Assembly (NCBI GenBank): GCA_017527625.1 | Contig: JAFXPV010000007.1 | Coordinates: 1-64,000, forward strand | Source: Bacteroidales bacterium | GTDB lineage: Bacteria > Bacteroidota > Bacteroidia > Bacteroidales > UBA932 | DNA: 64,000 bases | Direction of reading: 5' to 3' | In this document: positions 36,036 through 44,663 of the stretch, one piece after another | Numbering within the stretch: the first letter of the stretch is position 1 | Layout of the letters: each line of letters opens with the position of its first letter | Made by a program: the position numbers and the translations under genes | Notes under the pieces: model-generated | Seen by the model: only the letters and a program-made list of their open reading frames with translations | Databases searched by the model: none | What the model was told of the DNA's origin: nothing

Positions 36036-36617
36036 GTGAAAGCATTTATAAAAACAATCACACTCGTTGTATTGGTATCAGTCCTTTTCTCATGTGAGAA
36101 GGGCACTCATGAAGTTGACAATAACGATGACAATGCTCTGTTGATAAAGCTGGAAAATGCAGAGGACCTTTTGATATACCCTATAAAATCAGCATTCTCG
36201 GGTGGGGGTGTATACCGAGATGGGCATTCTCATCGATGTCGTTTTTATAGTGATTATTATTCATCTGGACCTGATTTGTATAGAGTTGAAGCCCTTGTAG
36301 AGATATATGGCTTCGTATATAATGGTATTGATTACACTGACCATAGTCTTTGTATAGAGAATATTGTAATCAATGGACTTGATGAAGCACTAGGGTTGGG
36401 AAACAATTTGAGCATCAAAATGAATCAGGGCAAATATGAAGGGGATAATAACTTGATTAAGGACGTACAAATAAATTCATATAAGTTGCATCCTGTTGAT
36501 GATGAGTTAAGAAAAAATGATTCAGATATAAACATTATTATTACTGCAATATCTGGAGTTATTATCACTATCCGCTATTCAAACGCCCCAGTTTTATGGG
36601 ACGGAATGAGAGGATAA
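36036..36617 (+). CDS. Hypothetical lipoprotein next to C10 protease
   Basis: A protein of about 193 residues (205 if the upstream GTG at 36000 is used). The GTG at 36036 was preferred because it gives a compact SPII signal with SVLFSC. After an acidic linker the mature part is beta-rich (DLYRVEALVEIYGFVYNG, INIIITAISGVIITIRY). No family was recognised. It shares the low G+C of the C10 gene and follows it closely, so they were probably acquired together. In Bacteroides fragilis, C10 proteases are encoded beside small staphostatin-like inhibitors; this could be such a partner, but there is no sequence proof. Confidence 0.7.
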   Translation: MKAFIKTITLVVLVSVLFSCEKGTHEVDNNDDNALLIKLENAEDLLIYPIKSAFSGGGVYRDGHSHRCRFYSDYYSSGPDLYRVEALVEIYGFVYNGIDYTDHSLCIENIVINGLDEALGLGNNLSIKMNQGKYEGDNNLIKDVQINSYKLHPVDDELRKNDSDINIIITAISGVIITIRYSNAPVLWDGMRG

Positions 36618-36658
36618 TATCCTTGTTTTTCCTATGGTGGCACTTCTTGTTTTTATGC

Positions 36659-36666
36659 TATATTTG
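36659..36666 (+). promoter_or_regulatory. -7 box TATATTTG for the EamA transporter
   Basis: TATATTTG ends 10 nt before the ATG at 36677, supporting that start and a very short leader. Confidence 0.5.
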
Positions 36667-36676
36667 CGGCCCGGAT

Positions 36677-37591
36677 ATGTGGATCAGTCTCGCATTTATA
36701 GCGGCCGTACTGTACGGCTTCTACGACTCTTTCAAGAAGTTGTCGCTGCGTGAGAACGCGGTGGTGCCGGTTCTTTTCCTGAATACTCTCTTCAGTTCGC
36801 TGCTACTGCTGCCTTGGCTTGCGCTGTCAAAGGCCGGAGCCCTCGGCGGCTCGCTGTTCTATGTGGCCGGAGGGGGCTGGCAGGTGCACAAATACATACT
36901 TCTCAAGAGTATTATTGTGCTGTCGTCGTGGGCCAGCGGCTATTATGCCATCAAGAACCTGCCGCTGTCGATCGTCGGCCCGGTGAATGCCACTCGTCCG
37001 GTGATGGTTCTGCTCGGAGGTATGCTGTTTTTCAGCGAACGGCTCAACGGCTATCAGTGGGTCGGAGTCTTTTTCGCGGCGCTGTCGTTTTTCCTTCTCA
37101 GCCGCGGCGGCCGGAAGGAAGGCATCGATTTCAAACGCAACAGATGGGTCTACCTGCTGATACTTTCTGCAGTGATAGGGGCTGCATCAGGCTTGTATGA
37201 CCGCTACCTGCTGGCTCCCGTCGCGCAGGGCGGGGCGGGCCTTGACAGGATGACGGTGCTGGTGTGGTACAACGTCTATCAGTGTGCCATAATGCTGGCC
37301 ATACTGCTCTTTGTCTGGAGGCCGCAGCGCAGCAGCGACACCCCCTTCCAGTGGAGGGCGGCAATCCCTATGATCAGCCTGTTCCTCGTGATTGCGGACT
37401 TCGTCTATATGTACACCCTGGCCCAGCCCGAAGCTATGGTGAGCATAGTGTCTATGATCAAGCGTTCGAGCGTCGTGGTCAGCTTCCTGTTCGCAGCGCT
37501 GGTCCTGCGAGAGAAGAATCTGCGCAGCAAGGCCCTGGACCTGCTGCTCCTGCTTATAGGTATGGTCTTCCTCTATCTCGGTTCCAGCTAG
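36677..37591 (+). CDS. EamA/DMT-family transporter
   Basis: A 304-residue inner-membrane protein with about ten transmembrane helices in two EamA halves (~1-140 and ~155-304), such as WISLAFIAAVLYGFYDSFKK at the start and SIVSMIKRSSVVVSFLFAAL near the end. The PVNATRPVMVLLGGMLFFSERL segment is the typical end-of-half-one motif. Family members export or import small metabolites; the substrate is not evident. The ATG at 36677 was chosen over a longer frame because of the promoter box just before it. G+C returns to the high local level here, marking the right edge of the A+T-rich islet. Confidence 0.87.
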   Translation: MWISLAFIAAVLYGFYDSFKKLSLRENAVVPVLFLNTLFSSLLLLPWLALSKAGALGGSLFYVAGGGWQVHKYILLKSIIVLSSWASGYYAIKNLPLSIVGPVNATRPVMVLLGGMLFFSERLNGYQWVGVFFAALSFFLLSRGGRKEGIDFKRNRWVYLLILSAVIGAASGLYDRYLLAPVAQGGAGLDRMTVLVWYNVYQCAIMLAILLFVWRPQRSSDTPFQWRAAIPMISLFLVIADFVYMYTLAQPEAMVSIVSMIKRSSVVVSFLFAALVLREKNLRSKALDLLLLLIGMVFLYLGSS

Positions 37592-40066
37592 CTACTCGGT
37601 CCTGTTCGGTGCGCCGGGGGTGGGCACATTGTCCTGGCGGAAATCCTTGCAGAGCTGGTCGGCATCGGCTCCGTCTGGCCAGCGCATTATGCTTACCGGC
37701 GGCTGGACGGTCCCCTTGGGCATTCGTGCGAGCTGGAAGGGCGACAGGGCCCTGGGCACTACGGCAATACAGCCGCCGCCGTCCTGCACGCCCTCGAGGG
37801 TCGCGAGTTCGGGACTGGCAATAGTACCGTTGCCGCTTGAATTGCTCTGCTGTGAACCATATACAACAGCGTCAATGACAGCCCCGCTGGCAGGATCCAC
37901 CAATGCGATGGAGCCGGCAGTCGCAGAGAGGGCATATCGGTAAGCAAGACCCTCATCGGGCTTTCCCGTAGCATAGAGCCCCTGTGGAGCGGTGCCCAGA
38001 GGCAGCACTGCGTCGCCGCTCTCGTGCGCGAAGCGGGTTGCGGGAGTGAAGTCTATGCCTGAGCCAGGGCAAGAGACGTCGACAGCGACGGCGTGGTCAC
38101 GTTTGAGCGGAGATTCGAGCTCGACGATTCCCTGCTGACGGGGTGTCTCGGGCTGACCGAAACGGCGCACGTAGCGTTCGACGCTTGTGACTACAGTCTT
38201 CACGCGGACGATCTCGATGCGGTCGCCTGTGTCGACGGTCAGCTCTGAGCCGGCTTCAAGGTTCGCTGTCTCGTCGAGCAGAAGCTGCGTGTCGCCGGCC
38301 ATAGCGGCCTGGGAGAGATTGGTCTGGGTCGAAGGCTTGCCTATGCGGGTGATGGTGACGGTCTCATATTCACCTCCGAGGGCTATTCCCATCTTCTGGC
38401 CGACTGCAAAACCGGCTGTGCTTGTGACAGGCAGATTGTCCTGACCGGCAGGGAAATCAATGATCGGGCCGGTGGATACAGGGGTGAAGATAGTGGTAGG
38501 AGCGGGAAGGACTGCATCGGGATGCTGTTCCAGAAGGAGGAAGGCTCCTGCAGCGAGTTTCGTGCCTTGCGGCAGGGTGAGGGTGCGCACTGAAGCCTGG
38601 CCGCTGCGGCGCAGAACCAGCTCTGCTCCCGAGAGATCGACTTCAGCAGGGCTTGCGTTATACAGTTCAATGAAAGGATTGATGTCCTTGCCCTCCATTG
38701 CGACTTCGTTGATCTTGACTGCCTCGGCGCTGCGTATGCGGCTGCTGACAGATGCTTCGCCGCCCTTCCAGCTGGCTGAAAAGTCAACCCATCCCGAAGA
38801 GCGACCGGCGGGTGCAGTGAGGGTATATGTAGCAGTGAAACGATTGCCGGGGGCTATGTCGGCAGGCTCTCCGCCTGAAATGCTCCATCCTTCAGGAATG
38901 GAAGTCTTCAGCACCAGTCCCTTGATGGGCTTGTCGCCGGTGTTCTCTATGAACACGTTGACCTTGGCGCTGCTGCCCGGGGTGAAGGTGGTTATGCGTG
39001 ACAGGCTGAGCGGATATGCGCGGTACTTCTTTGCGGCAATATTCTTCTGGACTGCCGCGATAGCCTCTTCGGTGGGGTAGCCGACGGTCATCACTCCTTC
39101 GAAGAAAGTTCCCGAAGAGCCGTTGCCGTTGTCACCGCCGTTGCCGAGCAGCATTCCGCCCTTCTTGTGCATCGGGTAGTAGGCGTCGCTGCCTTCCTTG
39201 CTGTGAGGACGAGGCCCGCTGTAGAAGACGGTCAGGGTGTCGCAGGAAGCGTCAGCTCCGCGCAGGTCCCACTGGTTTCCGCCGCCTCCGTTCATAAATA
39301 CCGACACGAAACGCCAGTCAGTGATGGACGGAACGTCGTTCTGCTTGGCGCCGTAGCCTGAGAACAGGCCGGCCTCCATATCTGACATAATCCAGGGACC
39401 TTCGCCGTTGCCGCGGCCCCAGGCTGTCGAAGTGCCGTAATATGTGGTCTCCATCGTGCCGGTGCCGACGGCGCGGCCGTTGGTGGATGAATTGCCGTAG
39501 TCGAAGCAGCAGCCGCTGTCGTAGTGCTGTCCGTCGATTACGTAGTATATTCCTTCGGGTTCGTCGTCGATGGCCAGGCCGCGGGCATTGTTGCAGCGGT
39601 AGCCCATTCCGGGCATTATGAATGCGCCGTAGACCTTCTGCCCGTCAAGCAGGGCGGGAGCCATATCGGCGATGGAGCTTGTGTTGAAGTTGCCCTTGTC
39701 CGGACCCAGGAAGGTTCCGGGAGGGGCGGGCAGCAAGTCGTTGCCCAGTCCTGACTGGTCGTAAATCACTGAAATGTAGCAGACCGCCCCCTTACAAAAG
39801 GCGTCCTGGGCTGCCCCGTCTGCTATGCCGTTGCGCTTGGCATAGATGTCGAGCGTCGCCCCGTCGCTGTCACGGACCACCTGATAGAGCGGGCCGTTGT
39901 ACTTGGAATAGAGTTGACGGGTGGTGCTGTGTGCAGTGACACAGGGAGTGCCGCCCTTCGCGTATATGTCGCACGGACCTTTGTCGGATCCTGCAAGACC
40001 TTTGCAGGCGATGGCAGCTCCAAGGACAGTCAGGCAGACTGCTGCTGCAAAAAAGATTTTTTTCAT
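37592..40066 (-). CDS. GH54 alpha-L-arabinofuranosidase with NEW3-like and lamin-tail domains
   Basis: An 824-residue predicted lipoprotein (lipobox AIAC, Cys21). Residues ~30-350 match the GH54 (AbfB) catalytic domain almost throughout, e.g. GPCDIYAKGGTPCVTAHSTTR, IYDQSGLGNDL, DDEPEGIYYVIDGQHY. Residues equivalent to the Aspergillus catalytic pair are present: Glu231 in SDMEAGLFSG and Asp312 in GNGGDNGNG; the substrate-contacting vicinal disulfide is at Cys186-Cys187 (GCCFDYG). The usual CBM42 is absent; instead come a NEW3-like beta-domain (~355-445), a lamin-tail-like domain (~450-515) and further beta-rich sequence. GH54 is mostly fungal. It lies 10 bp behind the esterase-GH51 gene, so one operon for arabinose release is likely. 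Confidence 0.92.
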   Translation of the reverse strand: MKKIFFAAAVCLTVLGAAIACKGLAGSDKGPCDIYAKGGTPCVTAHSTTRQLYSKYNGPLYQVVRDSDGATLDIYAKRNGIADGAAQDAFCKGAVCYISVIYDQSGLGNDLLPAPPGTFLGPDKGNFNTSSIADMAPALLDGQKVYGAFIMPGMGYRCNNARGLAIDDEPEGIYYVIDGQHYDSGCCFDYGNSSTNGRAVGTGTMETTYYGTSTAWGRGNGEGPWIMSDMEAGLFSGYGAKQNDVPSITDWRFVSVFMNGGGGNQWDLRGADASCDTLTVFYSGPRPHSKEGSDAYYPMHKKGGMLLGNGGDNGNGSSGTFFEGVMTVGYPTEEAIAAVQKNIAAKKYRAYPLSLSRITTFTPGSSAKVNVFIENTGDKPIKGLVLKTSIPEGWSISGGEPADIAPGNRFTATYTLTAPAGRSSGWVDFSASWKGGEASVSSRIRSAEAVKINEVAMEGKDINPFIELYNASPAEVDLSGAELVLRRSGQASVRTLTLPQGTKLAAGAFLLLEQHPDAVLPAPTTIFTPVSTGPIIDFPAGQDNLPVTSTAGFAVGQKMGIALGGEYETVTITRIGKPSTQTNLSQAAMAGDTQLLLDETANLEAGSELTVDTGDRIEIVRVKTVVTSVERYVRRFGQPETPRQQGIVELESPLKRDHAVAVDVSCPGSGIDFTPATRFAHESGDAVLPLGTAPQGLYATGKPDEGLAYRYALSATAGSIALVDPASGAVIDAVVYGSQQSNSSGNGTIASPELATLEGVQDGGGCIAVVPRALSPFQLARMPKGTVQPPVSIMRWPDGADADQLCKDFRQDNVPTPGAPNRTE

Positions 40067-40076
40067 ATCGGTCAGG

Positions 40077-43000
40077 TTATTTTTCAGGTTTCAGACGGAG
40101 GATTCCGATGGAGTTTTCAGGCATCGTGAAGGTAAAACTCTTGCTGACGCTGCCGAGCTTCTTTGTGTGGGGAACTACAAGCTCGCTGTATTTCACGCGG
40201 CGGCCGAAGCGGGATGCCATACTCACAAGGGCGGGACGCTCGCCGGTGCGGGGACCCCCGAATGAAGGCGGAGTGGCGTAGTCGGGATGGCTTGAGTAGT
40301 AGTTGGCGTCGCCCTGGTTCTTGACCGAAGTGTCGTGAGATGATACGAACTCGAGGGTGGCAGTGTATCTGGTCTTGCTGCCGGTGTTTACGGTGAGCAG
40401 CTTGTCGACGGCTTCGGCATTGACGAACTTGATGAAGATCTCGCCTGTGCGCGTGTCGATGGTGGGTGATGTGTAGACATTCTTGTCAGCCTGCTTGCCG
40501 TCCATCACGTCAGACATCCTGAAGGCGCGGTTGCCGGCTGCAGAGAACAACTGCTGGTACCAGTAGTTTGTAGAACGCCACATTCCGCGGTTGTCGAACC
40601 ATATCAGGTTGGAGTTCCATTTGTTGAAGCCTTTCTTGCAGAAGAGAGGGGCGTAGGCTGCCATAACCACCATATCGGAGTTGCGTTCCAGACTGGTCCA
40701 ATATGCCGCTTCGGACATTGCGGACGAGTATGCGTTGTTGTCGCGGTTGTTCGCGAATTCGCCCACGAACACGCGGGTCGGCTTCTTGCGGTCGTAAGTG
40801 TTGCCGTCGGCGCCGCGCACCTTGCCGGGCAGGTAGCGGTCCTGGTTGGTGTAGAACCATTCGTCATTGCGGTAGTAGTGCTCGTCGACTATGGTGTCGG
40901 GATATTTCGCGTCGATCTGGCTCATATTCTCGTCAAACTCTTTTCCGCTTGCGGCACTGCCGGCGGTCGATACTATGACGATTTCAGGGTGTTTCTCCTT
41001 GATGGCCTTGTACATTATGTCGAAGCGCTCCCAGAACTCGGGGCCCTGGTTCTCGTTGCCGATGCCGAGGTATTTGAGGTTGAAGGGGACGGGGTGGCCG
41101 AACTTGGCGCGGAGGGCTCCCCATTCGGTGTCGGTGCCGCCGTTGCAGAACTCTATGAAGTCCAGGGCGTCCTTGACAAAGATATTGTAAAAGCGGTCGC
41201 GGTCGGCCTGGGTGTCAAGCGGGGCGATGTACTGGTGGCCTGCAAACTGGCAGGTGACGCCGTTGTTGAGCACCGGCAGCGGTGTGGCACCGAGGCCTTC
41301 GGCCATCAGCAGGTACTCATAGAAGCCGATGTACTGGGATGTCCAGTATCCCCAGTGGTTGCGGAAGCCGAGACGCTCCTCTCGCGGGCCCACCGAGTTC
41401 TTCCAGAACACCTGTCCGAAGTAGTTGGTGCCTTCGGACGCGCATCCGCCGGGGAAGCGCATAAAGGTGGGGTGGAGGGCCTCAAGAGCCTCAAGCAGGT
41501 CTTTGCGGAAGGGGCCGTACTTGCCGCCTTTCCAAAGCTGCGATGCTTCCGGCACGAGGGTTACGAAGTCCAGCCAGAAAGTGCCCGGAGCGTCGGCTAC
41601 TATGGCCAGACGGCTGTCGACAGAGCGTTCTGCCTTGAGCTGGCCAGTGTACTGCTTCCAGTCGCCGGTCAGGCCGGTGAAACGGACGACATTTGAGTTG
41701 GCGTTGCCCTGGGCGTCCTCGAGGAATACTGAGATGGCGCCGCGGTAGCCTGCTCCCTGCAGATAGAGGCCGAGGTCATAGCTGACTCCCTGCACTGCGG
41801 GGATTGACGGGGTCTGGGTGTTGTTGGAATATGTCAGGCCGCGTCCTCGTGCGTACGGAGCTATGCCGAAGCCGTTGGCTGCGATGCCGAAGCCTTCGCC
41901 GGGCTGCTCGATGTCGAAGCGGACGGAGTATTGCTTGTAGCGGAGTTCGTCGTCATATTTGTCGGCAGGGTCGAAGTCGTACCAGCGCTTGAGATTCTTG
42001 ACGAGCGGTTTGTCGTCGACTGTGCGGGCCTGGCCCTTTGCACCGTCCTTGCTTACGACGGTCCAGCCGAAGAAGGTGGTGTCTGAGTATGAGAATTCGT
42101 TCTTGTCAGGAGCGTCAGGAACGTTGTATGCCTGGAAAGAGTTGTTCTGGATGAGCTGGGCGCTGATGCCGCCGTCCACGCTCTGGTTGATGTCCTCGAA
42201 GAATATGCCGGCCAGGGTCGGGCTGATATTGATGCCGAGCTTTTTCGGCTTGAGGGTGAGGGTTCGCGTTTCGGGTTGCTTGAAGCCCTGAAGCTGGAGC
42301 ATCTTGTCGGCCATACGGTAGCCCATCAGACGCATACCTTCGGTGCTGAAGTGGAACTGGTCGCCGGTGCTCTCGCAGCCGAGGGCCGAGATTACATAAC
42401 CGTTCGGCATAACTTCCGGCAGGTGGGACAGCACGACATCGTTGAATGCGGCGCAGACTCCGTCGGCTTCCGCATATTTGAGCTCACCGGCCAGCAGCGG
42501 AATCTCGGCGGGGTTGAGGCCGAGGTCGGCGCAGAGGTCGTCGTGGATCTTCTTTACTCGGCCGCACCAGGTCGGGTCATCGGGGTTGGATTCGCCCTGA
42601 TGCAGCAGCATACCTTTGATGACGCCGTATTTCTGGGCCTCGCGGGCGGTTTCCATCAGGCGCTGGTAGGGGTTCATTCCGTACTCCTTGGCCATTCCGA
42701 TGAGCCAGCTGCGGGAAGGGTCGGCAGCTTCCATCGCCAGATATTCTTCGCAGGCATCCTTGTCCCAAAGCTCGAGTTTCGCTCCAGCTACGGACACATT
42801 GATGACGCCGACGCGGTATTGCTGCGGCAGCTCTTCAATCATCTTGCGGCCGAAGAAATCGACCGGACCCATATTGTTGGTCTCGCGGCAGATGGGCGGC
42901 ACGGCCGTGTACCAGTGGTTGCGTACGCGCTCGAAGCGGGGCATATCCACTGCCGCCATAAACTGGAAGCGCGGGTCGTTGAAATCTTTGTCCTGCTCGG

Positions 43001-43133
43001 CCGGGCGTGCGCCGGCTTCCATATTGGACTGTCCGAAGCAGAGATAGATGAAGAAGTTGGGGTCAGGCGTCTGAGCCTTGGCCTGCAGACCCAGAAGAAG
43101 GGCTGCAAGGATAAGAAGAACTCTTTTGTACAT
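40077..43133 (-). CDS. CE6-like acetylesterase - GH51 alpha-L-arabinofuranosidase fusion
   Basis: A 1018-residue exported protein joining two enzymes. Signal peptide ~1-20. Residues ~25-285 form an SGNH/SASA esterase with Ser36 in FGQSNMEAG, the HQGESN block (~178-183) and the Asp258/His261 pair in GDQFHFSTEG; this resembles CE6 acetyl-xylan esterases and sialate O-acetylesterases. Residues ~295-1018 are a GH51 enzyme (SPTLAGIFFEDINQSVDGG) with acid/base Glu in GIGNENQGPE and nucleophile Glu in VFVGEFANN. Together it can remove acetyl and arabinofuranosyl groups from xylan. A TACATTTG box lies ~20 nt upstream; the GH54 gene follows directly. Confidence 0.92.
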   Translation of the reverse strand: MYKRVLLILAALLLGLQAKAQTPDPNFFIYLCFGQSNMEAGARPAEQDKDFNDPRFQFMAAVDMPRFERVRNHWYTAVPPICRETNNMGPVDFFGRKMIEELPQQYRVGVINVSVAGAKLELWDKDACEEYLAMEAADPSRSWLIGMAKEYGMNPYQRLMETAREAQKYGVIKGMLLHQGESNPDDPTWCGRVKKIHDDLCADLGLNPAEIPLLAGELKYAEADGVCAAFNDVVLSHLPEVMPNGYVISALGCESTGDQFHFSTEGMRLMGYRMADKMLQLQGFKQPETRTLTLKPKKLGINISPTLAGIFFEDINQSVDGGISAQLIQNNSFQAYNVPDAPDKNEFSYSDTTFFGWTVVSKDGAKGQARTVDDKPLVKNLKRWYDFDPADKYDDELRYKQYSVRFDIEQPGEGFGIAANGFGIAPYARGRGLTYSNNTQTPSIPAVQGVSYDLGLYLQGAGYRGAISVFLEDAQGNANSNVVRFTGLTGDWKQYTGQLKAERSVDSRLAIVADAPGTFWLDFVTLVPEASQLWKGGKYGPFRKDLLEALEALHPTFMRFPGGCASEGTNYFGQVFWKNSVGPREERLGFRNHWGYWTSQYIGFYEYLLMAEGLGATPLPVLNNGVTCQFAGHQYIAPLDTQADRDRFYNIFVKDALDFIEFCNGGTDTEWGALRAKFGHPVPFNLKYLGIGNENQGPEFWERFDIMYKAIKEKHPEIVIVSTAGSAASGKEFDENMSQIDAKYPDTIVDEHYYRNDEWFYTNQDRYLPGKVRGADGNTYDRKKPTRVFVGEFANNRDNNAYSSAMSEAAYWTSLERNSDMVVMAAYAPLFCKKGFNKWNSNLIWFDNRGMWRSTNYWYQQLFSAAGNRAFRMSDVMDGKQADKNVYTSPTIDTRTGEIFIKFVNAEAVDKLLTVNTGSKTRYTATLEFVSSHDTSVKNQGDANYYSSHPDYATPPSFGGPRTGERPALVSMASRFGRRVKYSELVVPHTKKLGSVSKSFTFTMPENSIGILRLKPEK

Positions 43134-43152
43134 TTTTAACTCGGATTTAAGA

Positions 43153-43160
43153 CAAATGTA
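43153..43160 (-). promoter_or_regulatory. -7 box TACATTTG for the esterase-GH51 / GH54 operon
   Basis: The minus strand reads TACATTTG, fitting TAnnTTTG, 19 nt before the start at 43133. Confidence 0.5.
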
Positions 43161-43184
43161 CTAAATTGGAAATCAAAAAAGGAT

Positions 43185-44039
43185 ATGGAGACAGACAGAT
43201 TTTCTCAAATGACAATGGCCAACGGCCTCTCCATCCCTGTGCCGGGATTCGGGACCTATAAGACTCCCGACGGGGAGATTTGCGTGAATGCGGTGCGGGA
43301 GGCCATTGCTGCAGGATACACCCATATCGACACTGCAGCCCTGTACGGCAACGAATGCTCCGTGGGCGAAGGTGTCCGTCAGAGCGGAAAGCCCCGTGAG
43401 GAACTTTTCATCACGAGCAAGGTCTGGAACACTGAACGCGGCTACGACAAGACGCTGCGTGCCTTTGAAAAATCGCTCAGGGACCTCGGTATGGACTACC
43501 TCGACCTGTATCTGATCCACTGGCCGGCCAACAAGCTCCAGTTCGGGGACAAGGCCGATGCCATAAATGTCGACACCTGGCGCGCGATGGAGAGGCTCCT
43601 CGACGAAAAAGTTGTCCGTTCCATCGGCCTGAGCAATTTCTACGCTTCCTATATGGAGCCGGTCCTTGCATCGGCCAATGTGGCGCCGCACGTCAACCAG
43701 ATAGAATTCCATCCCGGGCTGCTCCAGCAGGAAACTGTCGATGCCTGCCGCCGGCAGGGCATCCTCGTCGAAGCCTGGAGTCCACTGGGCAGGGGCAGGC
43801 TGCTGGACAATCCGGTCATAGCCGATATCGCGAGCCGCCACGGCAAGTCAGCCGCCCAGGTCATCCTCCGCTGGGTAATTCAGATGGATGTGCTTCCTCT
43901 GGTGAAGTCCGTCCACGCAGAAAGAATCCGCGAAAACTTCGACCTGTTCTCATTCAGCCTTGACGACGACGAAATGTCCCTCATATCGGGACTCCCCGAA
44001 GCCCGCTTCGGCTCCCATCCGGATACTGTCGAGTTCTAA
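43185..44039 (+). CDS. Aldo/keto reductase
   Basis: A 284-residue NAD(P)H-dependent aldo/keto reductase of the 2,5-diketo-D-gluconate reductase-like group. The catalytic tetrad is complete: Asp49 and Tyr54 in HIDTAALYGNE, Lys79 in TSKVW and His112 in LIHWP. Other hallmarks are IGLSNFYASYMEPVL, NQIEFHPGLLQQE and the cofactor loop PLVKSVHAERIRENF, where VKS replaces the usual IPKS. Cytoplasmic, monocistronic, with its own strong terminator. The substrate is not identifiable; sugar-derived aldehydes would fit the neighbourhood. Confidence 0.94.
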   Translation: METDRFSQMTMANGLSIPVPGFGTYKTPDGEICVNAVREAIAAGYTHIDTAALYGNECSVGEGVRQSGKPREELFITSKVWNTERGYDKTLRAFEKSLRDLGMDYLDLYLIHWPANKLQFGDKADAINVDTWRAMERLLDEKVVRSIGLSNFYASYMEPVLASANVAPHVNQIEFHPGLLQQETVDACRRQGILVEAWSPLGRGRLLDNPVIADIASRHGKSAAQVILRWVIQMDVLPLVKSVHAERIRENFDLFSFSLDDDEMSLISGLPEARFGSHPDTVEF

Positions 44040-44043
44040 CAGC

Positions 44044-44081
44044 AAACTGTCCGGATCTCGGTGAGGTCCGGACAGTTTTTT
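44044..44081 (+). terminator. Rho-independent terminator after the aldo/keto reductase
   Basis: A 12-bp perfect stem (AAACTGTCCGGA with TCCGGACAGTTT) around an 11-base loop, followed by a T-run, beginning 4 bases after the stop codon. Confidence 0.88.
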
Positions 44082-44105
44082 AGGGTGTAATGAAAGTGGA
44101 ATCGA

Positions 44106-44594
44106 TTACTGTCTCTTGGTGTAAGTGTAGGTGACTGTCCTTTTGATGAGAGGCTCTTCCTGCAGGATGACGAAGGTATTGTCGGTCAGCTCGAGGACGT
44201 CGAAGGTGCCGGAAAGAAGCATACTGTAAGTCAGAAGTTCATCTGTAAGCCAGAGGATCTTCTTGAATGATATCTTCTTCTGTTCGGCGTTGAAGGTGAA
44301 GGTCGAACCGTCGACATCTACATCGTCAAGGTCAAGGTCGGTAAAGCTGCCTTTCTTGGCTATGGCGTGGGGAATGGGAAACTCTGCCAGTGCGAGATAA
44401 AAGTGGACTTTTGTGTAGTCGTAATCTTTTTTGTCGACGCCTTCCGAGGTCTGGATGGCTTCGGATTTTTGAGTCAATTGCCAGATGCCATAGATGTTTC
44501 CGGTCAAATCACCAGTATGGGGAACTCCCTGTTTTTCACACGAAGTGAAGAGGGCTAAGCAGACTATGACTGCCAGTAAGAATGTTTTTTTCAT
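44106..44594 (-). CDS. Lipocalin-like hypothetical lipoprotein
   Basis: A 162-residue predicted lipoprotein (lipobox LFTSC, Cys19). The early segment GIWQLTQKSEA followed by alternating strands and a final VTYTYTKR strand resembles the small lipocalin-like beta-barrels common in Bacteroidetes, but no ligand or function is known. A run of Asp residues (DLDLDDVDVDG) in mid-protein could bind calcium, which is speculation. It has its own TACCTTTG promoter box about 47 nt upstream and is separated from the GH43 group by 69 bp. Confidence 0.75.
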   Translation of the reverse strand: MKKTFLLAVIVCLALFTSCEKQGVPHTGDLTGNIYGIWQLTQKSEAIQTSEGVDKKDYDYTKVHFYLALAEFPIPHAIAKKGSFTDLDLDDVDVDGSTFTFNAEQKKISFKKILWLTDELLTYSMLLSGTFDVLELTDNTFVILQEEPLIKRTVTYTYTKRQ

Positions 44595-44641
44595 AATAGC
44601 AGAAAATTAGTTAAACGGATTTAAGGCTGCAATAGTTGTAC

Positions 44642-44649
44642 CAAAGGTA
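44642..44649 (-). promoter_or_regulatory. -7 box TACCTTTG for the lipocalin-like gene
   Basis: The minus strand reads TACCTTTG, fitting TAnnTTTG, 47 nt before the start at 44594. Confidence 0.4.
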
Positions 44650-44663
44650 CGAAAAAACAGGCC

